Positions 1 through 5,329 of a stretch of DNA of 5,329 bases are shown here, one piece after another. The notes under the pieces are model-generated. The model did not search any database, was not told where the DNA came from, and saw only the letters and a list, made by a program, of their open reading frames with translations. Positions within the stretch are counted from its first letter, which is position 1, and each line of letters opens with the position of its first letter. Source of the stretch: Kiritimatiellia bacterium (GTDB lineage Bacteria > Verrucomicrobiota > Kiritimatiellia > RFP12 > UBA3636); contig JAFPUX010000286.1 in the NCBI GenBank assembly GCA_017413145.1, forward strand, positions 1-5,329, in the 5' to 3' direction. The position numbers and the translations under genes were made by a program.

Positions 1-832
1 GCGCCGGTCCGAGCTGGAGCGCGCGGGCGCCCTCCGGCGCGTCGGCGCCGACGCTCCGTGCGGCGACGTCGAGGCGTACCTTCGTCCCCGCGAACGCGTC
101 CGCCGGGGGCAGCGGGACCGCGTCCGGGAGCACGGCCCGCCCGAGAGACGAACACCCCGCGAACGCGCGCGGGCCGATCGATTCGACCGTCTCCGGGATT
201 TCGACGGTCCCGAGCGCCGGACAGTCCGCGAACGCCTCGCGCCCGATGCGGCGCAGGGGCGGGCGCAGCTCCGCCATGGAAAGCCGTTCGCACCCCGCGA
301 ACGCCCGCTCGCCGATCTCCGCGGCCGCCTCGGGGAAGGTCGCGACGCGGACGCCCGAGCTTTCGCAGAGCCGGGCCGGGATGGCGCGCAGGCTCTCCGG
401 GAGCCGCACGGCCAACATGTGCGTCGCCCCCGCGAAAGCCGCCTCGCCGAGATCTTCGACCGACTGCGGCAGCGTGACGCCCGTCAGGTTGGTGCATCCC
501 GCGAACGCGCGCGCCCCGACCGACCGCAGCGAACCCGGCAGCCCGATTCCGCGGATCGCGCCGCAGCCCTCGAACGCGCCCGGGGCGATCGCCGTCACCG
601 GCGCGCCGCCGACCGCCGCCGGGACGTCCTCCTTGAAGCGGAGCGGCGCGGCCGGGCCGAGGAGCGTCGCTTCGCCGTCCGCGACGCGGTAGCGGAGCCT
701 CCCCTCGACGACCTCCGTGCCGCGCGCCGGCGTCGCCGCGCACGACGCGAGCAGAACGCCCGCCGAGGCGGCGAGGAGTCCCCGCGCGAGGCGGGCGATG
801 GAAGAAACGGAAGGGTGATTCGCGCTTTTCAT
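1..832 (-). CDS. BspA-type leucine-rich-repeat lipoprotein (3' part beyond window)
   Basis: Reading from the ATG at 832-830, 277 codons stay open to the left edge, so the C-terminus is missing. Residues 1-31 form a lipoprotein signal: a basic n-region (R14, R17), a hydrophobic stretch and the lipobox L28-A29-S30-C31, predicting lipidation at C31 and export. Residues about 41-80 resemble the leader usual in this family (a Y-x-V-x-DGEATL segment, then a G-x-PVTAIAPGAF segment). From about residue 80 there are tandem units of 23 residues (one of 22) with the pattern AF-x-GC-x-x-L-x-x-x-x-LP-x-S/T-V-x-x-IG. The AF anchors are at 86, 109, 132, 177, 200, 223 and 246, with a degenerate unit at 155. 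This is the LRR_5/BspA class, generally surface or periplasmic binding proteins; the ligand cannot be told. The start codon overlaps the kinase stop as ATGA and has no clear Shine-Dalgarno site, so translational coupling is likely. Confidence 0.85.
   Translation of the reverse strand, partial: MKSANHPSVSSIARLARGLLAASAGVLLASCAATPARGTEVVEGRLRYRVADGEATLLGPAAPLRFKEDVPAAVGGAPVTAIAPGAFEGCGAIRGIGLPGSLRSVGARAFAGCTNLTGVTLPQSVEDLGEAAFAGATHMLAVRLPESLRAIPARLCESSGVRVATFPEAAAEIGERAFAGCERLSMAELRPPLRRIGREAFADCPALGTVEIPETVESIGPRAFAGCSSLGRAVLPDAVPLPPADAFAGTKVRLDVAARSVGADAPEGARALQLGPA
77..595 (-). repeat. 69-bp tandem repeat region encoding LRR_5 units
   Basis: The plus-strand heptamer CGAACGC, which encodes the AF anchor on the minus strand, recurs at 91, 160, 229, 298, 502 and 571, with a variant CGAAAGC at 433. 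The steps are exactly 69 bp, except across 298-433, where a degenerate 66-bp unit (Leu-Cys in place of the Ala-Phe anchor) intervenes. The units are divergent outside the anchor, so this is an old protein repeat and not a recent DNA expansion. Confidence 0.8.
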
Positions 833-2385
833 GGTCGTGCGGAACGTTGTGCGGATTCGGGAAGGGCGGCGCTTCCCGCGGCGGGGAGCGCGAGGACGAA
901 TTCGGCGCCGCCGCCGGGGCGGGGGCGGCAGACGAGGTCGCCGCCCATGCCGCGCGCGAGGCCGCGGGCGAGGGAAAGGCCGATGCCGCTGCCGTTCGCG
1001 CGTCGCGCGAGGGAGTCGTCGGCGCGGAAGAAGCGCTCGAAGACCTTTTCCTCCAGCCCGGGCGGCACGCCCGGGCCGCGGTCGGCGACGACGACCTCGA
1101 CGCCGTTCTCGGCGGCTCGCACCGAAACCTCCGGCGGCGCGCCGGGCGCGTATTTCGCGGCATTGTCGAAGAGGTTCGAGAGGATCCGACGGACGGCGTC
1201 GGGATCGGCGAGCGCGGCGAGGCCGCGTTCGCCGGGTTGCAGGTCGAAGCCGCCGACGGCGGCTTCGACCTGCATGTTTTCCAGCAACGCGACGAGGTCG
1301 ACGCGCTGGAGGTCGAAGCGCCGGCGGCCGCGCTCGAGGCGGCCGAAATCGAGGAGGTTGGAGACGAGGCGGTCGAGGCGGTCGGATTCGGCGAGGATGG
1401 AGCGCACCGCCTTGTCGCGGCGGGGTCCGTCGGGGAGGCGGCCCTCGGCGAGCAGCTCGGCGCTGAGGCGGATGCCGGAGAGCGGCGTCTTGAGCTCGTG
1501 CGAGACGTTGTCGACGAAGTCCGTCTTGCGGAGGGCGTCGAGGCGTTCGCGCCGCGCGGCGCGCAGCAGCGCGAGGCCGCCGCCGGCGAGGCACAGCAGG
1601 AGGAGGGCGAAGAGGACGGCGTCCACCCAGAACGCCGGCGCGCCGGATTCGTCGGGGTCGGCGGAGCGGACGCGGACGCGCCACTGCGGGAATAGCGGCG
1701 CGAGCGACGCTTCGCCGGTCGCGGTTCCTTCGACCGGAATGGAGTCGGCCAGGAGGGACGGCAGCAGGACACCGCCGTCCGCGCCGAGCAGTTCGGCGCT
1801 GAACGCCGGTCCGGTCGTCCGCCCGGGCGGGAGAGGCGGGTCGAGGTGGCGCCTGCGGGCGAACCACGCCATCGTCTCCAGTTCGACGCCGGCGACGTCC
1901 CCGTCCGGCAGGCGGACCCACGCGAGCAGGTCCTGGCGGTCGCCGCTGCCCCACGGGCGGATGCCGCGGGCGGCGTCCGCCTCGCCGCCGGGCGAGGTCC
2001 ACGGGACGGCGCCGGAGAAGAGCGGCTCGTAGCGGAAGAGGAACTTGCGCTCCTCCTCCGCGGCGCCGGTGCGGCGCGGCCAGACGCATCCTTCGTCCTT
2101 GCGCCAGAGGAAGGCGTTGCGGACGAGGGGATCCTCGCGGGCGAGCCGGCGCAGTTCGCGGAGCGGATCCGGATTGCCTTCGATCCCGCGGAGGCGGGAG
2201 TCGAGGATCTCGCGGACCTCGGCCGCGACGGCGTCCGCGCCCCAGCCGGCGACCTGCGCGAGCCGCTCCGCGCGCTCGCGGCGCAGGAGCTCGACGTGGC
2301 GCGCGATGAGCGCGGCGCCGAAGAGCGCGAGCAGCAGCGCGGGAAGAGCGACGGCGAGGAGGTAGGTGCGGAGGTAGCGGGACAC
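829..2385 (-). CDS. Membrane sensor histidine kinase (HisKA-HATPase_c)
   Basis: A 518-residue kinase of ordinary length. Residues about 7-28 are a first membrane segment, about 30-252 an extracytoplasmic sensor region of unrecognised family (Cache-like is possible), and about 254-275 a second membrane segment. The HisKA dimerisation domain follows with the H-box NVSHELKTP, phosphoacceptor H296. E297 and T300 form the E-x-x-T pattern linked to phosphatase activity. The ATPase domain has an N-box SNLFDNAAKYA (N404, N408), G1 DRGPGVP (435-441), F-box VFERFF (448-453) and G2 GSGIGL (465-470), so it looks catalytically intact. I chose the GTG at 2385 because it lies just before the first membrane segment; the in-frame open sequence upstream of it is hipA DNA in another frame. 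It lies 14 nt after the hipA stop with no Shine-Dalgarno site, suggesting coupling to hipA. No response regulator is visible nearby. An unusual perfect inverted repeat lies in the codons for residues 371-383. Confidence 0.92.
   Translation of the reverse strand: MSRYLRTYLLAVALPALLLALFGAALIARHVELLRRERAERLAQVAGWGADAVAAEVREILDSRLRGIEGNPDPLRELRRLAREDPLVRNAFLWRKDEGCVWPRRTGAAEEERKFLFRYEPLFSGAVPWTSPGGEADAARGIRPWGSGDRQDLLAWVRLPDGDVAGVELETMAWFARRRHLDPPLPPGRTTGPAFSAELLGADGGVLLPSLLADSIPVEGTATGEASLAPLFPQWRVRVRSADPDESGAPAFWVDAVLFALLLLCLAGGGLALLRAARRERLDALRKTDFVDNVSHELKTPLSGIRLSAELLAEGRLPDGPRRDKAVRSILAESDRLDRLVSNLLDFGRLERGRRRFDLQRVDLVALLENMQVEAAVGGFDLQPGERGLAALADPDAVRRILSNLFDNAAKYAPGAPPEVSVRAAENGVEVVVADRGPGVPPGLEEKVFERFFRADDSLARRANGSGIGLSLARGLARGMGGDLVCRPRPGGGAEFVLALPAAGSAALPESAQRSARP
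1238..1274. repeat. Perfect inverted repeat, 18-bp arms with a 1-nt centre
   Basis: Left arm TGCAGGTCGAAGCCGCCG (1238-1255), a single A at 1256, and the exact reverse complement at 1257-1274. It lies wholly inside the histidine-kinase gene, encoding the linker between HisKA and the ATPase domain. On the plus strand the hairpin is followed by TGTTTT (1275-1280), which resembles an intrinsic terminator for antisense transcription; on the sense strand there is no T-tract. Whether it has a function is unknown. Confidence 0.85.
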
Positions 2386-2399
2386 GGGGCGTGGCGGGG

Positions 2400-3605
2400 T
2401 CAGGGGGACGGGGGAAGCGTGGCGCGGACGGCGTCCTTCACGCGGGCGAGGACGTCGCGCGCGGTTCCGATGCCGAAGCGGTCGGCGACGGCGAGCAGGT
2501 CCGCGTCGGTGATGCCGGCGTTCTTGCCGTTCACGGAGGTCGGGTGGAAGCCGCCGTGGGCGCTCCACGGGTCGGCGGACGGGAAACGCGAGCCGGTGAG
2601 GTCGTAGGCGGGGGCGAGGCGCCACGAATCCCCTTCCCGCAGGATGAAGGAGATGTTCTTGACGTGGTCGTCGCACTCGTCGGCGACGACGTTGAACGCC
2701 ATCCGGCGGAACAGCTCCTCCCGGTCCTCCCACGGGAGGCCGAGTTCCTCCGCGGCGAGGAAGTGCTGCGAGTAATCGCTGGCCGCGCCCGGAGGGATGT
2801 GGGCGAGGGCGGCGAAGGTGAGCAGGTGGTGGCGCCGGGCGCCGTCGCGGTCGAAGCGGCGCGTCATGAAGTGGCGCAGCCCCCCGGACTCGACGAGGCG
2901 CGACTCGGACGTCGCGATGCCCGCGGCGGCGGCGGCGCGGTTCATCGCCAGCTCGGCCTCGCCGCGCCACGGATACTCCTTCGGCGTGAACTTCACGATC
3001 CAGGGCTCGAATCCTTCGGGCAGCGGGCCGTCGCCGAAGACGAAGCGCCCGTCGGCGCGGTTCCAGCCGACGACGGCCTTCGCCTGCGCGCCGCCCGCGG
3101 AGGAGCCGAGACGGAGGATGGCGCGCAGCGCGTCGTCGCCGGGCAGGGACGAGAGTTCTCCGTTCGCGGCGCGGCGGGCGGATTCGACCAGCGCCCGCAT
3201 CTCGAGCGCGGACGGCGTCGCGCGCGGCCCGCGGTCGGGCTCGTAGCAGAGTGCGCCCATTCCGCGGCGCCCGACGTAGGCGAGACGGTCGAGCGGCGAG
3301 ATCTCGTTGCGGGAGAGGCCTCGTTCGGAGAGCCAGAGGTCCACGAGCCGCGTGCCGAACGAGTCGGGGAGCGAGTCCGCGAAGACGGGCGGCAGATACG
3401 AGAAGGCGCCGCGCGGAAGGTCCGGGAAGGCGTAGGGTTCGCGACGCAGGGGCATCATGAGCGGGGAGATCTCGATGCCCGACGCGACGAACGCCGGATC
3501 GTAGCGGAAGGCGAAGACGCGGGAGCGCGGCGCCGGGACGATCATCCCGACGCGCCGCCCCCAGAGCGACACGTAAACGCGCGACACGTGGGCGAAGCTA
3601 GCCAC
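2400..3605 (-). CDS. hipA: HipA-family Ser/Thr kinase toxin
   Basis: A 401-residue HipA-type kinase, slightly shorter than the approximately 440 residues of E. coli HipA and not split into HipS/HipT. Residues about 8-110 are the N-subdomain (FSYLPPVFADSLPDSFG region at 68-84). The kinase core follows: the Gly-rich loop GSSAGGAQAK (167-176), where S169 aligns with the autophosphorylated Ser150 of E. coli HipA; WIVKFTP with the probable ATP-binding K205; RFDRDG (250-255); the catalytic loop D312-D-H-V-K-N317; and the metal-binding APAYD with D335. All key positions are kept, so an active kinase is expected. Known HipA proteins phosphorylate glutamyl-tRNA synthetase or other translation-related targets; the target here cannot be told. 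The start is GTG at 3605, with AGGAGG 7 nt upstream. It overlaps the hipB-like gene by 8 nt, the usual antitoxin-then-toxin order. Confidence 0.93.
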   Translation of the reverse strand: MASFAHVSRVYVSLWGRRVGMIVPAPRSRVFAFRYDPAFVASGIEISPLMMPLRREPYAFPDLPRGAFSYLPPVFADSLPDSFGTRLVDLWLSERGLSRNEISPLDRLAYVGRRGMGALCYEPDRGPRATPSALEMRALVESARRAANGELSSLPGDDALRAILRLGSSAGGAQAKAVVGWNRADGRFVFGDGPLPEGFEPWIVKFTPKEYPWRGEAELAMNRAAAAAGIATSESRLVESGGLRHFMTRRFDRDGARRHHLLTFAALAHIPPGAASDYSQHFLAAEELGLPWEDREELFRRMAFNVVADECDDHVKNISFILREGDSWRLAPAYDLTGSRFPSADPWSAHGGFHPTSVNGKNAGITDADLLAVADRFGIGTARDVLARVKDAVRATLPPSP

Positions 3606-3915
3606 GGCGCGTCCTCCTGCCTCCCTCGGGCGAGGCGCGGCGGCGCGGCGGCGCGCCCGGCGCGCGGTCGAAGAGCGCGTCGGAGACTTCCGGCGGCGCG
3701 AAGTTCGCGATCCAGTCGACGCGTCGCAGCGTTTTGCACAGCGCGACGAGCGACGCCGTCGAGGCGTTCTTGCCGCCTTCCAGGTTCCGCACCGCCTTGA
3801 GCGAAATGCCGCTCCGCGCCGCCGCCGTCGTCTGCGACAGGTTTTCCGCGAGACGCGCCGCCCGGAGTCCCTCCCCGATCGACGTCAGCATTTCGGCTAT
3901 TGTCTGATAGATCAT
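3598..3915 (-). CDS. hipB: HipB-like XRE-family antitoxin/repressor
   Basis: A 105-residue protein. Residues about 14-66 form an XRE/Cro helix-turn-helix domain: L17-R-A-A-R-L-A leads to the core SQTTAAARSGISLKAVRNLE (27-46), then an LVALCKTL helix (56-63). The short C-terminal part holds a hydrophobic-Pro segment (FAPPEVSDALF, 72-82) and an Arg-rich tail (7 Arg in residues 91-105), a layout common in HipB-like proteins. It directly precedes and overlaps hipA, so it is most likely the cognate antitoxin, neutralising HipA by binding it and repressing the operon. The start is the ATG at 3915, with AAGGA 6 nt upstream and a promoter just beyond; Met9 is a less likely alternative. The pairing with HipA is inferred from position and family. 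The name hipB reflects role, not close similarity to the E. coli protein. Confidence 0.88.
   Translation of the reverse strand: MIYQTIAEMLTSIGEGLRAARLAENLSQTTAAARSGISLKAVRNLEGGKNASTASLVALCKTLRRVDWIANFAPPEVSDALFDRAPGAPPRRRASPEGGRRTRRG
3613..3618 (-). promoter_or_regulatory. Shine-Dalgarno site of hipA
   Basis: AGGAGG on the minus strand, 7 nt before the GTG at 3605. It fixes GTG as the hipA start and lies within the last codons of the hipB-like gene, so ribosomes finishing the antitoxin pass directly over it. Confidence 0.85.
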
Positions 3916-3921
3916 CTTTGT

Positions 3922-3926
3922 TCCTT
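3922..3926 (-). promoter_or_regulatory. Shine-Dalgarno site of the hipB-like gene
   Basis: AAGGA on the minus strand, 6 nt before the ATG at 3915. It overlaps the downstream copy of the repeated operator-like element. Confidence 0.7.
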
Positions 3927-3935
3927 GTAAGGTCA
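3923..3935 (-). promoter_or_regulatory. Operator-like element O2 (leader/ribosome site)
   Basis: Minus-strand TGACCTTACAAGG, with near-palindrome CCTTACAAGG. It lies 41 bp downstream of O1, about four DNA turns, on the same face of the helix. It covers the leader and part of the ribosome site of the hipB-like gene. Paired sites at this spacing would allow cooperative binding or looping. Confidence 0.45.
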
Positions 3936-3948
3936 GTTGATGGTGGAA

Positions 3949-3977
3949 AGTCTATTCAACATGCCTCATAAGGTCAA
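3949..3977 (-). promoter_or_regulatory. Sigma-70-like promoter of the hipBA operon
   Basis: On the minus strand, a -35 box TTGACC (3977-3972, five of six consensus bases) is followed after exactly 17 bp by a -10 box TAGACT (3954-3949, four of six). Transcription would start near 3942, giving a leader of about 27 nt before the ATG at 3915. It lies in the only clearly AT-rich stretch of the window and is the only convincing promoter for the four-gene run. The sigma preference of the host is unknown. Confidence 0.65.
3964..3976 (-). promoter_or_regulatory. Operator-like element O1 (over -35)
   Basis: Minus-strand TGACCTTATGAGG, containing the near-palindrome CCTTATGAGG. It overlaps the -35 box and the spacer. 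It matches the downstream element at 11 of 13 bases. A HipB-type dimer bound here would block RNA polymerase. The binding protein is inferred. Confidence 0.45.
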
Positions 3978-3983
3978 GAAGAA

Positions 3984-3993
3984 ATTGATCAAT
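3984..3993. promoter_or_regulatory. 10-bp perfect palindrome upstream of -35
   Basis: ATTGATCAAT reads the same on both strands and sits 7 bp upstream of the -35 box. It could be an additional regulator or activator site. Its sequence is unrelated to O1/O2, and a 10-bp palindrome alone is weak evidence. Confidence 0.25.
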
Positions 3994-4004
3994 CGACTCC
4001 CCGC

Positions 4005-4023
4005 GGACGGCGGATCGCCGCCC
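4005..4023 (-). terminator. Possible stem-loop terminator of the DUF4139 gene
   Basis: Beginning 20 nt after the DUF4139 stop, the minus strand can fold into an 8-bp GC-rich stem (one G-U pair) with an ATC loop. No T-tract follows directly; the nearest T-rich stretch starts about 20 nt later. It could be a weak or factor-assisted terminator separating this gene from the hipBA operon. Confidence 0.35.
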
Positions 4024-4043
4024 GAGCGGAGGCCCGATGCGTT

Positions 4044-5329
4044 CTAGAACCGAACGAGGGTGGTGTAGCGGTACGTGAGCTCCTTCGTTTCGCCGGGGGC
4101 GAGCTCGAAGGTCCAGCGGATCGTCTGCCGCGGGTTGACGGCGCCGCGGGCCTCGCGCGAGCCGTCGTTGCGGACGGACTCGGGCGCGTCGGACGCCTCC
4201 TGGAACTCGCCGTCGATCGTCGGATGGACGCGCAGGGTCGCGGCCTCGGCGCGGTGGTTCGTCGCGGAGAGCTTCGCCTCGATCGTGATGCGGCGGTAGC
4301 GGTGGTCGAAGAGGTTCACGGTCGGGTAGTCCTCGAGCCGCCCGGGGATCGTCTCCTCGAACGCCCCCGCGACGGTGAGCGCCTTGGTGACGCGCAGCGT
4401 GGCCTCCTGCCCGGGGTTGGTCCAGCGGACGGTGGTCTGGCCGAGGAGACGTCCGTCGGCGAAGACCGCGATCGGCCCGGTCGTGAGCGGCGCGTCGAGC
4501 GGGTTGCGGAAGCGGACGGCGTCCCACGGGACGCGCTGCTCCTCGTCGCCGTCGTTCTGGCGGCAGCCCCACTCGTCGTAGCGGAAGCCGGGCTCCCAGT
4601 CGACGAACCGCGAGGCGGGCGTCTCGCCCGCGCCGAGCGGGAGGCGCAGCGTCGCGCCGGCGGCGAGCGTGACCCGCCCCGCGGCGCGGTAGTGGATGTC
4701 GGTCGCGGCGCCCTCGCCGGGAATCTGCGGGAGCCCCTCGACGGCGGGCGCGCCGGCGAAGTCGGACGGATCGATGCTGTTCAGCGCCCACACCGCCTGC
4801 GACTTCCATCCGCGGTGGGAGCCGCGGCCGCCGCCGTACTGCGGCTTCGGGCGCGCCAGCGAGTCGAGGAAGCGCGCGACGGAGTTGCCCGATGCGAGCA
4901 GGCCGGGAATCTCGGCGGCCTCGACGTTGGGGAAGCCCGAGACGAGGAAGACCTCCGCGCCATCGAGGTCCTCCATCTCGTTGCGGATCTCGGCGGCCAT
5001 CTCGAGACGCGCCGTGCCGTCCTTGCCGAGCGCGAGGCGGTAAGAGGGCGCCCAGGTCGCGCCGCGCGCGAGATACTGCATCTCGAAGGGTGCGGTCGCG
5101 CCGGAAATCTCCAGCACGGGAATCTCCGCCGAGTCGCCGCCCTCGGCGGAGACGGCGGCGAGGGCGGCCTCGGGGAGGCGCACGACGGAGCCGTTCGCGA
5201 GGCGCAGCGCGAAGTCGCCGTCGCGCCCGGCGGGCGTGGTGCGCGACACCGTCTCGTCGCGCGACCAGCCGTACCACGCGAACGACTCGGTGCGCGCCTC
5301 CGGGCGCTCGGCCTTCTTCGGCGGCAGGA
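4044..5329 (-). CDS. DUF4139-domain protein, C-terminal part (start beyond window)
   Basis: The frame is open from the right edge to the TAG at 4046-4044, giving 427 residues. There is no ribosome site before the internal GTG at 5249, so the true start is probably outside the window. Counting from the first complete codon, residues about 84-100 carry a QYLARGATWAPSYRLAL segment, followed by alternating beta-like stretches (a FLVSGFPNV segment near 127-135) and a terminal LTYRYTTLVRF (417-427). This pattern matches the DUF4139 domain, found alone or at the C-terminus of MuiA ('mucoidy inhibitor') proteins, which often have a DUF4140 and coiled-coil N-terminal half; that half would be off the window. 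The molecular function is not established. A glycine-rich loop (about 164-172) and a low-homology region around it look like an insertion in the domain. It is probably exported, as is usual for the family, but no signal is visible here. It is followed by a stem-loop and then a new promoter, so it is likely a separate unit from hipBA. Confidence 0.75.
   Translation of the reverse strand, partial: LPPKKAERPEARTESFAWYGWSRDETVSRTTPAGRDGDFALRLANGSVVRLPEAALAAVSAEGGDSAEIPVLEISGATAPFEMQYLARGATWAPSYRLALGKDGTARLEMAAEIRNEMEDLDGAEVFLVSGFPNVEAAEIPGLLASGNSVARFLDSLARPKPQYGGGRGSHRGWKSQAVWALNSIDPSDFAGAPAVEGLPQIPGEGAATDIHYRAAGRVTLAAGATLRLPLGAGETPASRFVDWEPGFRYDEWGCRQNDGDEEQRVPWDAVRFRNPLDAPLTTGPIAVFADGRLLGQTTVRWTNPGQEATLRVTKALTVAGAFEETIPGRLEDYPTVNLFDHRYRRITIEAKLSATNHRAEAATLRVHPTIDGEFQEASDAPESVRNDGSREARGAVNPRQTIRWTFELAPGETKELTYRYTTLVRF

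Noticed and set aside
39..54. 16-bp perfect palindrome GCGTCGGCGCCGACGC
   Set aside because: All but two of its bases are G/C in a very GC-rich coding region, with nothing nearby to give it a role; chance is plausible.
1056..1076. 9-bp-arm hairpin in the kinase gene
   Set aside because: Encodes a PGVPPG motif from Gly/Pro codons that are naturally complementary.
419..2032. Long plus-strand open frame of 537 codons
   Set aside because: Arg/Ser/Pro-rich translation with no domain. It lies opposite the lipoprotein and kinase genes and is open because of high GC. Other plus-strand frames (58-477, 246-692, 831-1466, 847-1695, 1846-2607, 2391-3800) are rejected for the same reason.
2386..2970. 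N-terminal extension of the kinase frame
   Set aside because: The translation is Arg/Pro-rich and lies within hipA on the same strand in another frame; the kinase proper begins at its first membrane segment.
3897..3910. CTAT-N6-ATAG inverted repeat at the hipB-like start
   Set aside because: The arms are only 4 bp and it lies in the coding sequence; resemblance to the E. coli hip operator is too slight.
5123..5152. Inverted repeat with 11-bp arms and 8-nt loop in the DUF4139 gene
   Set aside because: Such stems arise readily in GC-rich coding sequence; it lies mid-gene with no T-tract or copies seen.
3952..5277. Minus-strand open frame of 441 codons over the DUF4139 gene
   Set aside because: Almost all Arg, Ala, Gly and Pro with no recognisable domain. 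The alternative frame gives DUF4139 motifs and a natural C-terminus.
1..5329. tRNA or rRNA genes, CRISPR arrays, insertion sequences
   Set aside because: No cloverleaf-like segment, short regularly spaced DNA repeats or transposase motifs were seen; the 69-bp period at 77-595 is explained by protein repeats.

Overview
This window comes from a GC-rich bacterial genome (roughly seven bases in ten are G or C by eye). All five supportable genes lie on the minus strand, so the window reads from right to left. The lipobox on one protein and the transmembrane sensor kinase suggest a Gram-negative-type envelope. BspA-type leucine-rich repeats and a DUF4139 protein at high GC would fit Verrucomicrobiota/Kiritimatiellota, Planctomycetota or a similar lineage. 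That placement is a weak inference, and no marker gene is present to settle it.

Layout from right to left: (1) 4044-5329 is the C-terminal part of a DUF4139-domain protein whose start lies beyond the right edge. (2) 3916-4043 is a short intergenic region that is clearly more AT-rich than its surroundings. It holds a stem-loop behind the DUF4139 gene, a good sigma-70-like promoter and a pair of near-identical operator-like elements. (3) 3598-3915 is a small XRE/HipB-like DNA-binding antitoxin. (4) 2400-3605 is a full-length HipA-family Ser/Thr kinase toxin starting at GTG, with a strong ribosome site inside the end of the hipB-like gene. (5) 829-2385 is a membrane sensor histidine kinase. (6) 1-832 is a BspA-type leucine-rich-repeat lipoprotein cut by the left edge.

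Genes 3 to 6 look like one transcription unit. HipB-like and HipA overlap by 8 nt, HipA and the histidine kinase are 14 nt apart, and the kinase stop and lipoprotein start share an ATGA. A hipBA toxin-antitoxin module therefore appears to be co-transcribed with a sensor kinase that has no visible response regulator and with a surface-type repeat lipoprotein. The promoter carries two copies of a 13-bp element 41 bp apart, one over the -35 region and one over the ribosome site of the hipB-like gene, as expected for autorepression.

The most striking unexplained DNA feature is a perfect inverted repeat with 18-bp arms around a single base (1238-1274), embedded in the coding sequence of the histidine kinase between its two catalytic domains. 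A near copy of one arm lies 33 bp away.
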